64,000 nt of DNA, taken from the NCBI GenBank assembly GCA_025408405.1, contig JANYJE010000034.1, positions 1 to 64,000 of the forward strand, written 5' to 3'. The DNA is from Nitrosomonadales bacterium. GTDB taxonomy: Bacteria; Pseudomonadota; Gammaproteobacteria; Burkholderiales; Gallionellaceae. The notes under the pieces are model-generated. The model was not told the DNA's origin. It made no database searches and worked only from the letters and a program-made list of their open reading frames with translations. Numbering within the stretch: position 1 is the stretch's first letter; each line of letters opens with the position of its first letter. Both the position numbers and the translations under genes were made by a program. Shown in pieces: positions 55,348-64,000 of the stretch.

Positions 55348-56664
55348 ATGAATCATTCTCTGCTTGCCGCCCAAACCGGCCACACACAACTGCGCCGCCT
55401 GTTCTGGTTGCGCAATGCCGCCATTGCTGCGCAATGCGTCACGCTGGTGCTGGCGTACCAGTTCCTCAGTCACGATCTGGCCTGGGCCCCCCTGCTGGGC
55501 GCAGTCGCTTTTCTGGCTGCGCTCAACACACTGAGCTGGTGGCGATTGTCGCTGGCTTATCCGGTGAGCCACACAGAGTTATTCATGCAACTGGTGGCCG
55601 ATGTGGGGGTTCTGAGCGTCCTGCTTTATTACAGTGGCGGCTCGACCAACCCCTTTGTGTCCCTGTACTTGCTGCCGCTGGTGATTGCCGCAGCCACCCT
55701 GCCGCGCGTGCATACTTGGAGCATGGCCACCTTGACGCTGGGCTGCTACAGCCTGCTGATGCTGTGGTATGTGCCGCTGCCGATGACGGGCGCTCACGCC
55801 CAGCACAGCGCTGTTGGGGCTGAACACCTGCATCAGCAGGCAGAAACCGTCAGCGCTGGCGACAACGCATTCAACATCCACATTCTCGGAATGTGGATGG
55901 GCTTTGTGATCAGCACCATCGTAGTCGCGTATTTTGTGGCGGAAATGGCGCGTGCGGTGCGCCAACGCGATGCGCAGCTCACCCGCGTGCGCGAAGAAAC
56001 ACTGCGCAACGAGCGCATTGTGGCGCTCGGCATGCAGGCCGCCGGCGCCGCGCACGAACTGGGCACGCCGCTCTCCACCCTGGCGGTTGTTATCGGCGAG
56101 TTGCGCCATGACGCGGCCGCACTGCCTGAATGGCGCGACAGCCTGGCCTTGCTGGACGGACAAGTGCGTGCCTGCAAGACCATCCTCGACAAGCTGCTGG
56201 CCAACGCACAGGATGCTGCCAGCGCCAGCGCGCAGCCACTGGAGCAATTCCTCGCCGAGACGCTGAATGAGTGGCAGTTTCTGCGCCCCGCCGTGCACTT
56301 CAGTTACCAGTCATCCGGCGCACAGCCCGCACCGCACATGCGTATCGATCCGGCGTTGCGCGCTGCCCTGTTGAACCTGCTCAATAATGCCGCCGATGCC
56401 TCACCAGCAGGAATAGAGATTAATGCACTGTGGGACAGTGAGCGTTTCACCCTGCAAATTCACGACCATGGGCCGGGGCTGACCTCTGCAGTCGCCGCCC
56501 GCGTCGGCAACGCATTCTTTACCACCAAGGAACACGGGCGCGGGCTGGGGTTTTTCCTCGCCAACGCCACACTGGAAAAGCTGGGAGGGACAGTACGCCT
56601 GTTCAACCGCGAGGAGGGAGGCGCCACCACCGAGGTCATGCTTCCGCTGGTGAGCAAGGCATGA
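55348..56664 (+). CDS. regB: Redox sensor histidine kinase RegB/PrrB type
   Basis: 438 residues; the frame is open upstream, but the ATG at 55348 gives the family's usual start. Six hydrophobic helices contain the quinone-binding motif YYSGGSTNPF (GGxxNPF, about residues 95-103). The H-box AAGAAHELGTPLSTLAVV places His at about 236, and a Cys (VRACKTILDKLL) follows 40 residues later, the same spacing as the redox-active His225/Cys265 of Rhodobacter RegB. Its stop overlaps the regA start by 4 bp. It likely senses respiratory redox state. Confidence 0.92.
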   Translation: MNHSLLAAQTGHTQLRRLFWLRNAAIAAQCVTLVLAYQFLSHDLAWAPLLGAVAFLAALNTLSWWRLSLAYPVSHTELFMQLVADVGVLSVLLYYSGGSTNPFVSLYLLPLVIAAATLPRVHTWSMATLTLGCYSLLMLWYVPLPMTGAHAQHSAVGAEHLHQQAETVSAGDNAFNIHILGMWMGFVISTIVVAYFVAEMARAVRQRDAQLTRVREETLRNERIVALGMQAAGAAHELGTPLSTLAVVIGELRHDAAALPEWRDSLALLDGQVRACKTILDKLLANAQDAASASAQPLEQFLAETLNEWQFLRPAVHFSYQSSGAQPAPHMRIDPALRAALLNLLNNAADASPAGIEINALWDSERFTLQIHDHGPGLTSAVAARVGNAFFTTKEHGRGLGFFLANATLEKLGGTVRLFNREEGGATTEVMLPLVSKA

Positions 56665-57209
56665 GCACGCCACTGCACGAACAGGCAGAGTTGCTGCTGG
56701 TGGATGACGACATCACCTTTTGCAGTGTGCTGCAGAGCGCGCTGGAAAAACGCGGCTACCACGTCACGGTGGCGCATAGCGTGGAACAGGCCCTCCCCAT
56801 AGCCGCCGCCAATCCGCCGGAGTATGCCGTGGTGGATTTGAAAATGGGCGGCGCATCCGGGCTGGTGCTGATCCGATCGCTGCACGAGCTGGACAGCGCC
56901 ACCCGCATTGTGGTGCTAACCGGTTACGCGAGTATTGCCACGGCGGTAGAGGCTATCAAGCTGGGGGCCACGCAGTACCTTGCAAAACCGGCCAACGCCG
57001 ATGAAATAGTGGCCGCATTTGGCCACAGCGCCCGCGCTGATCATCCGCTTAACGCCCAACCATCCTCCATCAGCCGCCTGGAATGGGAACACATCCAGCG
57101 TGTACTGCAGGAAAATAATGGCAATATCTCGGCTACCGCACGCGCGCTCAACATGCACCGCCGCACCCTGCAGCGCAAACTGGGCAAATATCCGGCCGAG
57201 CCCGGCTGA
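56661..57209 (+). CDS. regA: Redox response regulator RegA/PrrA type
   Basis: 182 residues. Receiver motifs are LLVDDDITFC and VVDLKMGGASGL (phosphoacceptor), and ATQYLAKPA. The C-terminal Fis-type helix-turn-helix NGNISATARALNMHRRTLQRKLGKY closely matches RegA. Together with regB it controls respiration, carbon fixation and electron transport genes in other proteobacteria; targets here are unknown. Confidence 0.93.
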   Translation: MSTPLHEQAELLLVDDDITFCSVLQSALEKRGYHVTVAHSVEQALPIAAANPPEYAVVDLKMGGASGLVLIRSLHELDSATRIVVLTGYASIATAVEAIKLGATQYLAKPANADEIVAAFGHSARADHPLNAQPSSISRLEWEHIQRVLQENNGNISATARALNMHRRTLQRKLGKYPAEPG

Positions 57210-57336
57210 AGCACTGCACTCGAACAATCCTTGCCGAACAAAGATTGTCGTTCCCCCACGCCAGCACTTTGGTTAGAATAAACACAGCGAGTACCTGCTT
57301 CACCCCAAATACATAGATACCGCCTGGAGATGAGTA

Positions 57337-58209
57337 ATGAATGACACAAGCACTGTAAATCTGCGAGAAGCGGTAAAGAACCTTGATGACCTGCCGGCCA
57401 TGCCCATTATTGCGCAGAAGCTGCTGGCACTGAATACGGACAGTGATGAGGGCGAACGGCAGATGCTGTTGCTGATCGAACAGGACCCGCTGATCTCGGC
57501 GAAAATTATCGGCCTCTCCAATGCACCCATCCTCGGCGCCACACGCAAGATCAGCTCGATTAAAGATGCAGCCATGCTGCTCGGCCTGAAAAAAATCAAA
57601 TCGGTGGCAACAGGTATCGCCGTCATGTCGCTAAAATCCAAAACGTCCACCGGCCGTCTCAACCTGCAGGATCTGTGGCTGCACAACCTCGGCATTGCCT
57701 TTGCCATGCAGGCCATTGCACGTTCCATGCCGAGGGTCATCAGACCCGCAGATGACCAGGTATTTCTAGCCGGAATGCTGCACGATATCGGCTATCTGGC
57801 GCTCGCCCATCTGGACCCAAAGCGCAGCGATGAACTGCATACCTATCTGGCCGCCAAGACCCGCCGTCCTGCCCTGCAGATTGAGCGCTCGATACTGGAG
57901 ATGTGCCACGATGAACTGGGTGGCGAACTGGCGCGCCACTGGAACTTGCCGGATGAAATCTCCATGGTGCTGCGCTATCACCACATGCCCAACGTAAATG
58001 AAACCGTGTCAGGACAACCGCTGATACGCATGGTCTACATCGCTGAAAAACTGCTGCCCTCATTCGGCATCGAAGAGTACGTTGAGCCCGGTGTCAGTGA
58101 TGCCGACTGGGAAGCGCTAGGCATCGATCCAGCCCTGGCCGAAGATATCGTGACACTGATTGCCGAACAAGGCGACCAGGCAGCGCAATTTGCCGCCAGT
58201 TTTTCCTGA
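57337..58209 (+). CDS. HDOD domain signalling protein
   Basis: 290 residues, with GGAG before the ATG. The HDOD domain spans most of the protein: LPAMPIIAQKLLALNTD, LLIEQDPLISAKIIGLSNA, AGMLHDIGYLALAHL and VLRYHHMP. HDOD proteins resemble HD phosphohydrolases but usually lack the full metal set and act in signalling, including motility and c-di-GMP regulation. No second output domain is present. Confidence 0.9.
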   Translation: MNDTSTVNLREAVKNLDDLPAMPIIAQKLLALNTDSDEGERQMLLLIEQDPLISAKIIGLSNAPILGATRKISSIKDAAMLLGLKKIKSVATGIAVMSLKSKTSTGRLNLQDLWLHNLGIAFAMQAIARSMPRVIRPADDQVFLAGMLHDIGYLALAHLDPKRSDELHTYLAAKTRRPALQIERSILEMCHDELGGELARHWNLPDEISMVLRYHHMPNVNETVSGQPLIRMVYIAEKLLPSFGIEEYVEPGVSDADWEALGIDPALAEDIVTLIAEQGDQAAQFAASFS

Positions 58210-58290
58210 AACACAGCTTATTCATCACCAGCCCGGAATCGTCGTGCGCAATGAAGCCTCTGGTTTTCAGGTATTTTTACCGCCCGGGCT

Positions 58291-58299
58291 TGCTATAAT
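58291..58299 (+). promoter_or_regulatory. Extended -10 promoter of dacC
   Basis: TGC-TATAAT at 58291-58299 is a consensus extended -10, 28 bp before the dacC ATG at 58327. No clear -35 is seen, which the TGn extension can compensate. Confidence 0.55.
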
Positions 58300-58326
58300 T
58301 GCGTTCCTGATTTTTCGCCCCCTGAC

Positions 58327-59466
58327 ATGAAGTTTGCACTAACACTCCTGCTTTCTCTGTTGCTGCCCCTGGCTGCCCATGCGCAACTGGCCACAACAAC
58401 ACCTGCTCCGAATCTGGCAGCCAAGACTTGGGTGCTGTACGACTATTCCAGCAACCAGGTCCTGGTGGATCAGGGCAGCCACGAACGCATCGAACCGGCC
58501 TCGCTCACCAAGCTGATGACTGCCTATCTGACTTTTTCCGCGATCAAGGAAGAAAGACTCTCGCTCACCGGCAGAGTGACGCCTTCTACGGCTGCCATAC
58601 ACACACAACGTACGGAATCACGCATGTTCCTGGATCACAACAAGGCAGTATCGATCGGTGAATTGCTGCGCGGACTGATAGTCGAATCCGGCAACGATGC
58701 AGCACGCGTGCTGGCGGAAACCATCGCCGACAACGAGAGCGCTTTTGCCGAGCAGATGAACAAGGCTGCGCTGCGCCTCAACATGCAAGACACGCACTTT
58801 GTAAACGCCACCGGATTGCCCGATCCGCTGCACTACAGCAGCGCTTATGACCTGGCACTGCTGGGGGCGGCCATCGTGCGCGACTTCCCCGAGTACTACC
58901 CGCTGTACTCGCTGCGCGAATTCCAATACAACAACATCAAGCAGTTCAACCGCAACCGCCTACTGTGGGAAGATCCTTATGTAGACGGCATGAAAACCGG
59001 CCACACCGAGAGTGCCGGCTTTTGCCAGGTATCTTCTGCCAAACGCGGCGAGCACCGCCTGATCGCGGTGGTGATCGGCACAACATCCGAATTTCTGCGT
59101 GCCAGCGAAAGTCAGCGCCTGCTCAACTACGGCTTCCAGAATTTCGAGGCCTTGGCCTTGTATGGAAAGGGGCAACCCATCACCAGCGTGCATCTGTGGA
59201 AGGGAACCGAGAAGAGAGTTAATGTAGGATTCCGCGATGGCCTCACTCTCACCATACCGCAGGGCCTGCGTTCCCAGCTCAAGGCTAGCATCGAAACACA
59301 ACGCCCGCTGCTGGCCCCGGTCGGTGCCGGGCAACGCATAGGCACGCTGAAATTCACCCTGGCCGGCAAACCCTATCTGGAATTGCCGCTGGTGACGCTG
59401 GAAGCCGTGCCGCTGACCAACGTATTTTCACGCGGCATAGACAGCATTCGCATGTTCTTCAACTAG
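58327..59466 (+). CDS. dacC: D-alanyl-D-alanine carboxypeptidase (PBP5/6 type)
   Basis: 379 residues with a signal peptide (FALTLLLSLLLPLAAHA). The penicillin-binding motifs are SLTK (in EPASLTKLMTAY), SGN (VESGNDAARVLAE) and KTG (DGMKTGHTESAG), followed by the beta-rich PBP5 C-terminal domain and an amphipathic end (IDSIRMFF) for membrane attachment. It trims pentapeptides in peptidoglycan. It starts the dacC-dat-ybeD-lipB-lipA run. Confidence 0.95.
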   Translation: MKFALTLLLSLLLPLAAHAQLATTTPAPNLAAKTWVLYDYSSNQVLVDQGSHERIEPASLTKLMTAYLTFSAIKEERLSLTGRVTPSTAAIHTQRTESRMFLDHNKAVSIGELLRGLIVESGNDAARVLAETIADNESAFAEQMNKAALRLNMQDTHFVNATGLPDPLHYSSAYDLALLGAAIVRDFPEYYPLYSLREFQYNNIKQFNRNRLLWEDPYVDGMKTGHTESAGFCQVSSAKRGEHRLIAVVIGTTSEFLRASESQRLLNYGFQNFEALALYGKGQPITSVHLWKGTEKRVNVGFRDGLTLTIPQGLRSQLKASIETQRPLLAPVGAGQRIGTLKFTLAGKPYLELPLVTLEAVPLTNVFSRGIDSIRMFFN

Positions 59467-59474
59467 GAGATTTG

Positions 59475-60353
59475 ATGACTGTTTATTTGAACGGAAAATT
59501 CATGCCGATTGCGGAAGCCTATGTGCCAGTGCTCGACCGCGGCTTTATCTTCGGCGACGGCGTGTATGAAGTGATACCGGTCTATTCAAAACATGCTTTT
59601 CGCCTGGCCGAACACTTGCAGCGTCTGCAGCACAGCCTGGACGGCATCCGCCTGCCCAATCCGCACAGCAATGCGGAGTGGACCCGGATCATCAAGGAAC
59701 TGATCGCGCGCAACGCGCCAGAGGACCAGTACCTCTACCTGCATATCACGCGCGGTGTGGCAAAACGCGACCATGCCTTCCCGCAGCCGCCGGTACCAGC
59801 AACCGTCTACATGATGAGTTCCCCCCTGCTCACGCCGGACAGCGCACTGCTCGCCAGCGGTGTGGCGGCGGTCACCGCCGTGGACAACCGCTGGCTGCGT
59901 TGCGACATCAAGGCCATCGCACTGCTGCCCAATGTGCTGCTGCGCCAGCAGGCAGTGGATGCCGGCTGTGCCGAGGCCATCCTGATGCGCCCCGATCCCA
60001 TCACAGGGTCCAGCTTCATGACCGAAGGTGCGGCCAGCAATATCTTCGTGGTGAAGAATGGCACCCTGCTGGCGCCGCCGAAAGACAACCTGATGCTGCC
60101 CGGAATCACCTACGATGTCGTGCTGGAACTTGCGCGGGCTGCGGGCATTCCTCACGAAGTGCGCAAGATCACAGTCGCCGAGGTGCACCACGCCGATGAG
60201 CTGTTGCTCACCTCCTCCACCAAGGAAGTGCTCGCTATCACCACCCTGGATGGCAAACCGGTAGGCTGTGGAAAACCGGGGGCGATGTTTATGCAGCTGT
60301 ATCCGCTGTATCAGAAATTCAAACGCGAAATAATGAGAAAAAAACAGGATTGA
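59475..60353 (+). CDS. dat: D-amino acid aminotransferase (PLP fold type IV)
   Basis: 292 residues from the ATG at 59475 with AGGAG upstream. Family motifs: VLDRGFIFGDGVYEVIPVY, the PLP-Lys region CDIKAIALLPNVLLRQQA, EGAASNIFVVKNG and LLLTSSTKEVLAITTLDG. It interconverts D-amino acids and keto acids, likely supplying D-Ala or D-Glu; its place behind dacC supports a cell-wall role. A branched-chain aminotransferase is a less likely alternative. Confidence 0.85.
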   Translation: MTVYLNGKFMPIAEAYVPVLDRGFIFGDGVYEVIPVYSKHAFRLAEHLQRLQHSLDGIRLPNPHSNAEWTRIIKELIARNAPEDQYLYLHITRGVAKRDHAFPQPPVPATVYMMSSPLLTPDSALLASGVAAVTAVDNRWLRCDIKAIALLPNVLLRQQAVDAGCAEAILMRPDPITGSSFMTEGAASNIFVVKNGTLLAPPKDNLMLPGITYDVVLELARAAGIPHEVRKITVAEVHHADELLLTSSTKEVLAITTLDGKPVGCGKPGAMFMQLYPLYQKFKREIMRKKQD

Positions 60354-60431
60354 GGATGCAGAATTGAAAACTGCGCGCCGCCCACGTACCTCAATCCTCA
60401 ATCCTGAATCCTCAATCCTCGATCCTGAAAA
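60346..60431. repeat. Heptanucleotide inverted repeat array (copy 2)
   Basis: Arm 1: GGATTGA, GGATGCA, GAATTGA from 60348. Arm 2: CTCAATC, CTCAATC, CTGAATC, CTCAATC, CTCGATC from 60390. The arms are complementary and would form a long imperfect hairpin between dat and ybeD. Confidence 0.8.
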
Positions 60432-60434
60432 CTT

Positions 60435-60701
60435 ATGACACTGACAGACAGCCTCATCGAATACCCGTGCGACTTCCCGATCAAGGTATTCGGCCAGACA
60501 CAGCAAGGTTTTATCCAGGCTGTCAGCGAAGTGGTGCTACGCCATGATCCAGCTTTCAGCGCCGCCAGTATTGTCACGCGCAACAGTAAGGCCGCACGCT
60601 ATGTCAGCTTGACCTGCACCGTGCACGTCACCTCGCGCGAACAACTGGACGCGCTGTACCAGGACCTGTGTGACCACCCACTGATCGTGATGGTACTATG
60701 A
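60435..60701 (+). CDS. ybeD: DUF493 family protein (YbeD)
   Basis: 88 residues: [27 protein letters not shown] and the final DHPLIVMVL are typical of the YbeD/DUF493 ferredoxin-like fold, which is found beside lipB in many proteobacteria. A regulatory role in lipoate metabolism has been suggested but is not proven. Its TGA overlaps the lipB ATG (ATGA). Confidence 0.92.
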   Translation: MTLTDSLIEYPCDFPIKVFGQTQQGFIQAVSEVVLRHDPAFSAASIVTRNSKAARYVSLTCTVHVTSREQLDALYQDLCDHPLIVMVL

Positions 60702-61408
60702 AAAATACTAGGATTGAGGATCTAGGATTGAGGAATGAGGAAGCACTCGCTGTTTCTCAACTCAATCCTCAATCCCCAATCCTCAATCCTGCAATCCGGT
60801 TTTTAGGTATAGTCGATTACGAACCCACCTGGCGCGCGATGCAGCAATTCACCGCGCAGCGCACAGCAGTGACGCGCGACGAAATATGGCTACTGCAGCA
60901 CCAGCCCACCTATACGCAAGGGCAGGCAGGCAAGCCTGAGCACCTGCTCAATGCGCACAATATTCCGGTGGTGCAGATCGACCGTGGCGGCCAGATTACC
61001 TATCACGGCCCCGGCCAGATCGTGGCCTATCTGTTGCTGGATTTGCGCCGCTGGAAAATCAATGTGCGGCAACTGGTGCGCCTGATGGAGCAGGCAGTTA
61101 TCGACGTACTGGCGGCGTACGCCATCGTAGCCAGCGGGCGCACGGACGCACCCGGCGTGTATGTAAATGATGCGAAGATTGCCTCGCTCGGCCTGAAAAT
61201 AAAAAACAGCTGCAGCTACCACGGCTTGGCTCTGAATGTGGATATGGATCTCACCCCGTTCAGTTTCATCAACCCGTGCGGTTATGCCGGGCTGCGTGTA
61301 ACCCAGATAAAAGATCTGGGCGCCAGCGTTACACCGGCACAAATCGAACAACTACTCGCCCGGCAGTTGCTGGCATTATTGGCAGCACACAAGAAGGAAT
61401 CTGCATGA
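60698..61408 (+). CDS. lipB: Octanoyl-ACP:protein octanoyltransferase, with repeat-derived N-terminal extension
   Basis: 236 residues. From residue 33 the family sequence starts ([20 protein letters not shown]), with [23 protein letters not shown], the lysine in KIASLGLKI and the catalytic Cys in [11 protein letters not shown]. The first 32 residues ([20 protein letters not shown]...) are encoded by a heptanucleotide repeat array and have no counterpart in LipB proteins. No other start codon lies between the array and the core, so the extension appears to be translated. It overlaps ybeD and lipA by 4 bp each. Confidence 0.93.
   Translation: MKNTRIEDLGLRNEEALAVSQLNPQSPILNPAIRFLGIVDYEPTWRAMQQFTAQRTAVTRDEIWLLQHQPTYTQGQAGKPEHLLNAHNIPVVQIDRGGQITYHGPGQIVAYLLLDLRRWKINVRQLVRLMEQAVIDVLAAYAIVASGRTDAPGVYVNDAKIASLGLKIKNSCSYHGLALNVDMDLTPFSFINPCGYAGLRVTQIKDLGASVTPAQIEQLLARQLLALLAAHKKESA
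60708..60797. repeat. Heptanucleotide inverted repeat array (copy 3), inside lipB
   Basis: Arm 1: GGATTGA, GGATCTA, GGATTGA, GGAATGA, GGAAGCA from 60711. Arm 2: CTCAATC, CTCAATC, CCCAATC, CTCAATC from 60761. It lies within the 5' coding region of lipB and is read in frame without a stop. Confidence 0.8.
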
Positions 61409-62364
61409 GCACTATCGAAAAGCAAACCGGCGCCTCCAAAACCGCGCGCAACCCGATCAAGATCGTGCCGCTGCAGACCCGTCTGCGCAAGCCGGAATGG
61501 ATACGCGTGAAATCCGGCAGCGGCCAGGGCTACCACGATGTAAAGCGCATGCTGCGCGAACACAAGCTGAATACGGTATGCGAGGAAGCCTCCTGCCCCA
61601 ACATCGGCGAGTGCTTCGGCAAGGGCACGGCCACCTTCATGATCCTGGGCGATGTGTGTACCCGCCGCTGCCCATTCTGTGATGTCGCGCATGGCAAGCC
61701 GCTGCCGCCGGACAAGGAGGAGCCCGCGCAGCTGGCCAAGTCCATCGGACTGCTCAAACTAAAATATGTGGTCATCACCAGCGTCGATCGCGACGATCTG
61801 CGCGATGGCGGAGCACAACATTTTGCCGATTGCCTGGCCGCCATCCGCGCCAGTTCTCCTCACACCAAACTGGAAACCCTGGTGCCGGATTTTCGCGGCC
61901 GCCTGCAAGCCGCGCTAGATGCACTCGCAGCCGCACTGCCCGACGTGCTCAACCACAATCTGGAAACTGTGCCGCGTCTCTACCCGCTGGCACGCCCGGG
62001 CGCCGACTATGCGCACTCGCTCAAACTCTTGCGTGATTTCAAGGCGCGCTTCCCGCAGGTGATGACCAAATCCGGGCTGATGCTGGGCCTGGGCGAGACC
62101 GATGAAGAAGTGCTGCAAGTCATGCATGATCTGCGTGCACACGATGTGGAGATGCTCACCCTGGGGCAATACCTGCAACCTTCAGACGGCCACCTGCCGG
62201 TGCTGCGCTATGTGCACCCGGACACCTTCGCCATGTTCGAGCGCGAAGCGCTGGCCATGGGTTTTAGCCACGCTGCCTGCGGGCCGATGGTACGGTCCAG
62301 TTATTTTGCGGATGAGCAGGCACAGCGGGCTGGTGTTGCTATTAATTCCATGGATAATTTCTAA
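61405..62364 (+). CDS. lipA: Lipoyl synthase
   Basis: 319 residues. Auxiliary cluster cysteines: [12 protein letters not shown]; radical SAM cluster: [10 protein letters not shown]; the closing serine motif is RSSYFADEQ. It inserts sulfur into protein-bound octanoate using two 4Fe-4S clusters. It overlaps lipB by ATGA and ends the dac-to-lip operon. Confidence 0.97.
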   Translation: MSTIEKQTGASKTARNPIKIVPLQTRLRKPEWIRVKSGSGQGYHDVKRMLREHKLNTVCEEASCPNIGECFGKGTATFMILGDVCTRRCPFCDVAHGKPLPPDKEEPAQLAKSIGLLKLKYVVITSVDRDDLRDGGAQHFADCLAAIRASSPHTKLETLVPDFRGRLQAALDALAAALPDVLNHNLETVPRLYPLARPGADYAHSLKLLRDFKARFPQVMTKSGLMLGLGETDEEVLQVMHDLRAHDVEMLTLGQYLQPSDGHLPVLRYVHPDTFAMFEREALAMGFSHAACGPMVRSSYFADEQAQRAGVAINSMDNF

Positions 62365-62393
62365 TCAATTGTCCAGATAGCCGGGGGCGAGAT

Positions 62394-62813
62394 TCAGTGA
62401 GGCATTGAACGGAAGTAATCGCGGTATTTCATATCTTCGATCAAGAGGTGATCGATCAGCGTGTCTTTAACTTTCAAGCCTGCGGAAATCCATTCGTACC
62501 CCAAACTCGCATGACTAAACTCGGCCATAACGGTATGGAGCTGCTGGGTAACCTGCTCATGTTTTTTTGCATGCTCATCGGCATCCGGGTAGTGCCACTG
62601 CCTGAATAACTCCTCTTCATGGGCAAAATGTTTTTCCCAGTCATCCAGGATCAACTGCATTCTCTCCCGGATTTCGGCCAGATCCATGCGATCGGCAATA
62701 GCTTGGTTCAATCCGTTGATCAGCAAAATGAAACCTTGATGCTCCTTGTCGACATCGGGTATGCCGACACTCAAACTATCATCCCACTCAAGCCGCCAAA
62801 TGTGCGGTTGCAA
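62394..62813 (-). CDS. Bacteriohemerythrin
   Basis: 139 residues; a TTG start at 62811-62813 with AAAGGAG six bases upstream. The diiron oxygen-binding ligands are in place: DKEHQGFILLIN, WEKHFAHEEELF, DEHAKKHEQV and LIDHLLIEDMKY. It binds O2 and may store or deliver it in a microaerophile, or sense it. It lies between lipA (convergent) and the HD-GYP gene upstream. Confidence 0.93.
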   Translation of the reverse strand: MQPHIWRLEWDDSLSVGIPDVDKEHQGFILLINGLNQAIADRMDLAEIRERMQLILDDWEKHFAHEEELFRQWHYPDADEHAKKHEQVTQQLHTVMAEFSHASLGYEWISAGLKVKDTLIDHLLIEDMKYRDYFRSMPH

Positions 62814-62844
62814 GATCGTCTCCTTTGCTTATCCGCATCAACAC

Positions 62845-64000
62845 TCAGGTTGGCAGGGCATAGCCTTGCTCATGTATAATTTTAAGACAGGCATCCACCA
62901 CAGCGGAATCAAAATGTATACCGCGCTTGTCGGTGATTTCGGACAAGGCAGCGTCCAATCCCAAACCGGGACGGTAAGGACGATGCGATGCCATCGCCTC
63001 GACGACGTCGGCCACAGCCAAGATGCGCGCTTCGAGAATGATCGCGTCTCCTTTCAATCCCTGAGGATAGCCGGAACCGTCTAGCCGCTCGTGGTGTTGT
63101 AACACCGCCTGCGCGATCGGCCATGGAAATTTGATTTCCTTCAGAATATCGTAGCCTGCCTGCGGATGGGTTTTGATGAAACTGAATTCGATTTCGCTCA
63201 GCCGACCGGGTTTGCTCAGCACTTCCGCAGGAATATGGATTTTTCCGAGGTCGTGCACGATGCTGGTCAAGTGGATGCCCTGCACCTGATCTTCCGGCAA
63301 TCCCAACTCGCGCGCGATGGCGACAGCAATATCCGCCACGCGTCGTTGGTGCCCGGCAGTGTAGGGATCTCGCATCTCCACTGTAGAGGAGATGGCCTGC
63401 AATGTATCCTCCATGCTGGCGCGTAGCTGCTCGGCATGATGCTGGCGTTCCTCGACCGCTTGGTCGCGCTCGCTGCTGATGCGTAAACTCACAATACCGA
63501 ACGCCAGGTCGTCTGCCACTTCTTCCAGTAATATCACTTCATTGCCGCTGAAGGCCGAGGCTTCCGCCGCGTAAATGTTCAGCACGCCGAAAACCACCCC
63601 GTTTTCTTTCAGCGGCAGGGTGATGATAGAATCGTAACCATACCTCTCCGCCGCTTCGCGCCAATACTCAAAACGCGAATCATTCTTGATGTCTTGCACA
63701 ATCTGCGTAACGCCGCTGCGCACCGCAATGCCGCTCGGCCCGTGCCCACCCGAGCGGTCATCCCAGGTCAACTTCAGCGCTTCAACATAATTCTTGCCTG
63801 CGCCGGATATAGCCACCTGTTCAATGTTCTTATTTTCATCCTGCCGTGCCAAGCCGATCCAGGCGAGTAGATATCCGCCGCTGACAGTAATTACCTTGCA
63901 CATATTATTCATTAGTTCAGCCACGTCGTTAGCACGCAACAGGGTACGGTTGCCTGCACTCAGCATTCTGTATGCCCGGTTGAGGCGTAATAATTCAGTC
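62845..64000 (-). CDS. GAF/HD-GYP cyclic di-GMP phosphodiesterase, 5' end beyond window
   Basis: The frame stays open to the window edge (TELLRLNRAYRMLSAGN... continues before the first ATG at 63966), so the true start and probably an N-terminal sensor lie outside. A GAF domain (about residues VSGGYLLAWIGLARQD to GVLNIYAAEASAFSG) precedes HD-GYP: TAGHQRRVADIAVAIA, HDLGKIHIPAEVL, KTHPQAGYDIL and HHERLDGSGYPQGLKGDAI, the motifs of active c-di-GMP hydrolases. It could lower the signal read by BcsA and the pstS riboswitch; this link is inferred. Confidence 0.92.
   Translation of the reverse strand, partial: TELLRLNRAYRMLSAGNRTLLRANDVAELMNNMCKVITVSGGYLLAWIGLARQDENKNIEQVAISGAGKNYVEALKLTWDDRSGGHGPSGIAVRSGVTQIVQDIKNDSRFEYWREAAERYGYDSIITLPLKENGVVFGVLNIYAAEASAFSGNEVILLEEVADDLAFGIVSLRISSERDQAVEERQHHAEQLRASMEDTLQAISSTVEMRDPYTAGHQRRVADIAVAIARELGLPEDQVQGIHLTSIVHDLGKIHIPAEVLSKPGRLSEIEFSFIKTHPQAGYDILKEIKFPWPIAQAVLQHHERLDGSGYPQGLKGDAIILEARILAVADVVEAMASHRPYRPGLGLDAALSEITDKRGIHFDSAVVDACLKIIHEQGYALPT

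Overview
The window looks like a moderately GC-rich betaproteobacterial chromosome segment, most probably order Nitrosomonadales and plausibly near the iron-oxidising Gallionellaceae (Sideroxydans/Gallionella). This is inferred from gene content: xseB-ispA-dxs-folE2 and dacC-dat-ybeD-lipB-lipA runs, monomeric isocitrate dehydrogenase, a RegB/RegA pair, and a 21-heme cytochrome next to an outer-membrane porin. There is no rRNA, cas gene, phage module or intact insertion sequence. Nearly everything is chromosomal housekeeping or lineage-specific accessory DNA.

Layout. 1-2.8 kb: start of a heavy-metal-type ABC exporter, then a receiver-TPR protein with a small soluble histidine kinase. 2.9-4.9 kb: ybhP-like phosphatase/nuclease and cardiolipin synthase clsB (minus). 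5.0-12.7 kb: compact cellulose operon bcsA-bcsB-bcsZ-bcsC (minus) with a short BcsC and a repeat-rich bcsA leader. 12.9-18.9 kb: nadA, nudB, a secreted RNase Sa-like ribonuclease with a barstar inhibitor, aspS, a DUF502 protein, an FmdB-type zinc ribbon, a six-unit tandem repeat and rluE. 18.9-21.2 kb: icd with a strong terminator. 21.2-26.1 kb: the porin and 21-heme cytochrome, with a small Cys-containing protein diverging from them. 27.1-27.3 kb: tRNA-Ser(TGA) plus a truncated 5' copy. 27.5-36.4 kb: a YccA-like membrane protein, DUF455, rlmD, an exonuclease, DUF192, a 33-residue membrane peptide with a PuuD-like protein, Mut7-C, and pstS behind a c-di-GMP-I (GEMM) riboswitch. 36.5-42.9 kb: AddAB-like helicase/nuclease genes and fdxA. 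43-50.9 kb: an orphan pilin-like gene, a glutamine amidotransferase, folE2, dxs, ispA, xseB, a Rieske oxygenase and a DMT exporter. 51-57.2 kb: a STAS-like protein, a desaturase, a NarX/NarL-type pair and RegB/RegA. 57.3-64 kb: an HDOD protein, dacC, dat, ybeD, lipB, lipA, bacteriohemerythrin and an HD-GYP phosphodiesterase cut by the window edge.

How it works together. Three themes recur. (1) c-di-GMP: PilZ-bearing BcsA with BcsB makes cellulose, a GEMM-I riboswitch precedes pstS, and an HD-GYP protein probably degrades the messenger. (2) Redox and metal electron flow: the multiheme cytochrome/porin pair is a candidate extracellular electron conduit, accompanied by RegBA, bacteriohemerythrin and fdxA. 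(3) Cofactor and envelope biosynthesis: NAD, lipoate, isoprenoid, folate and peptidoglycan genes. Small repeats are scattered through the window: heptanucleotide inverted arrays near folE2, ybeD and lipB, possibly related CCCAATC repeats before bcsA, and a 34-37 bp tandem repeat before fmdB. One heptad array is translated as the start of LipB.
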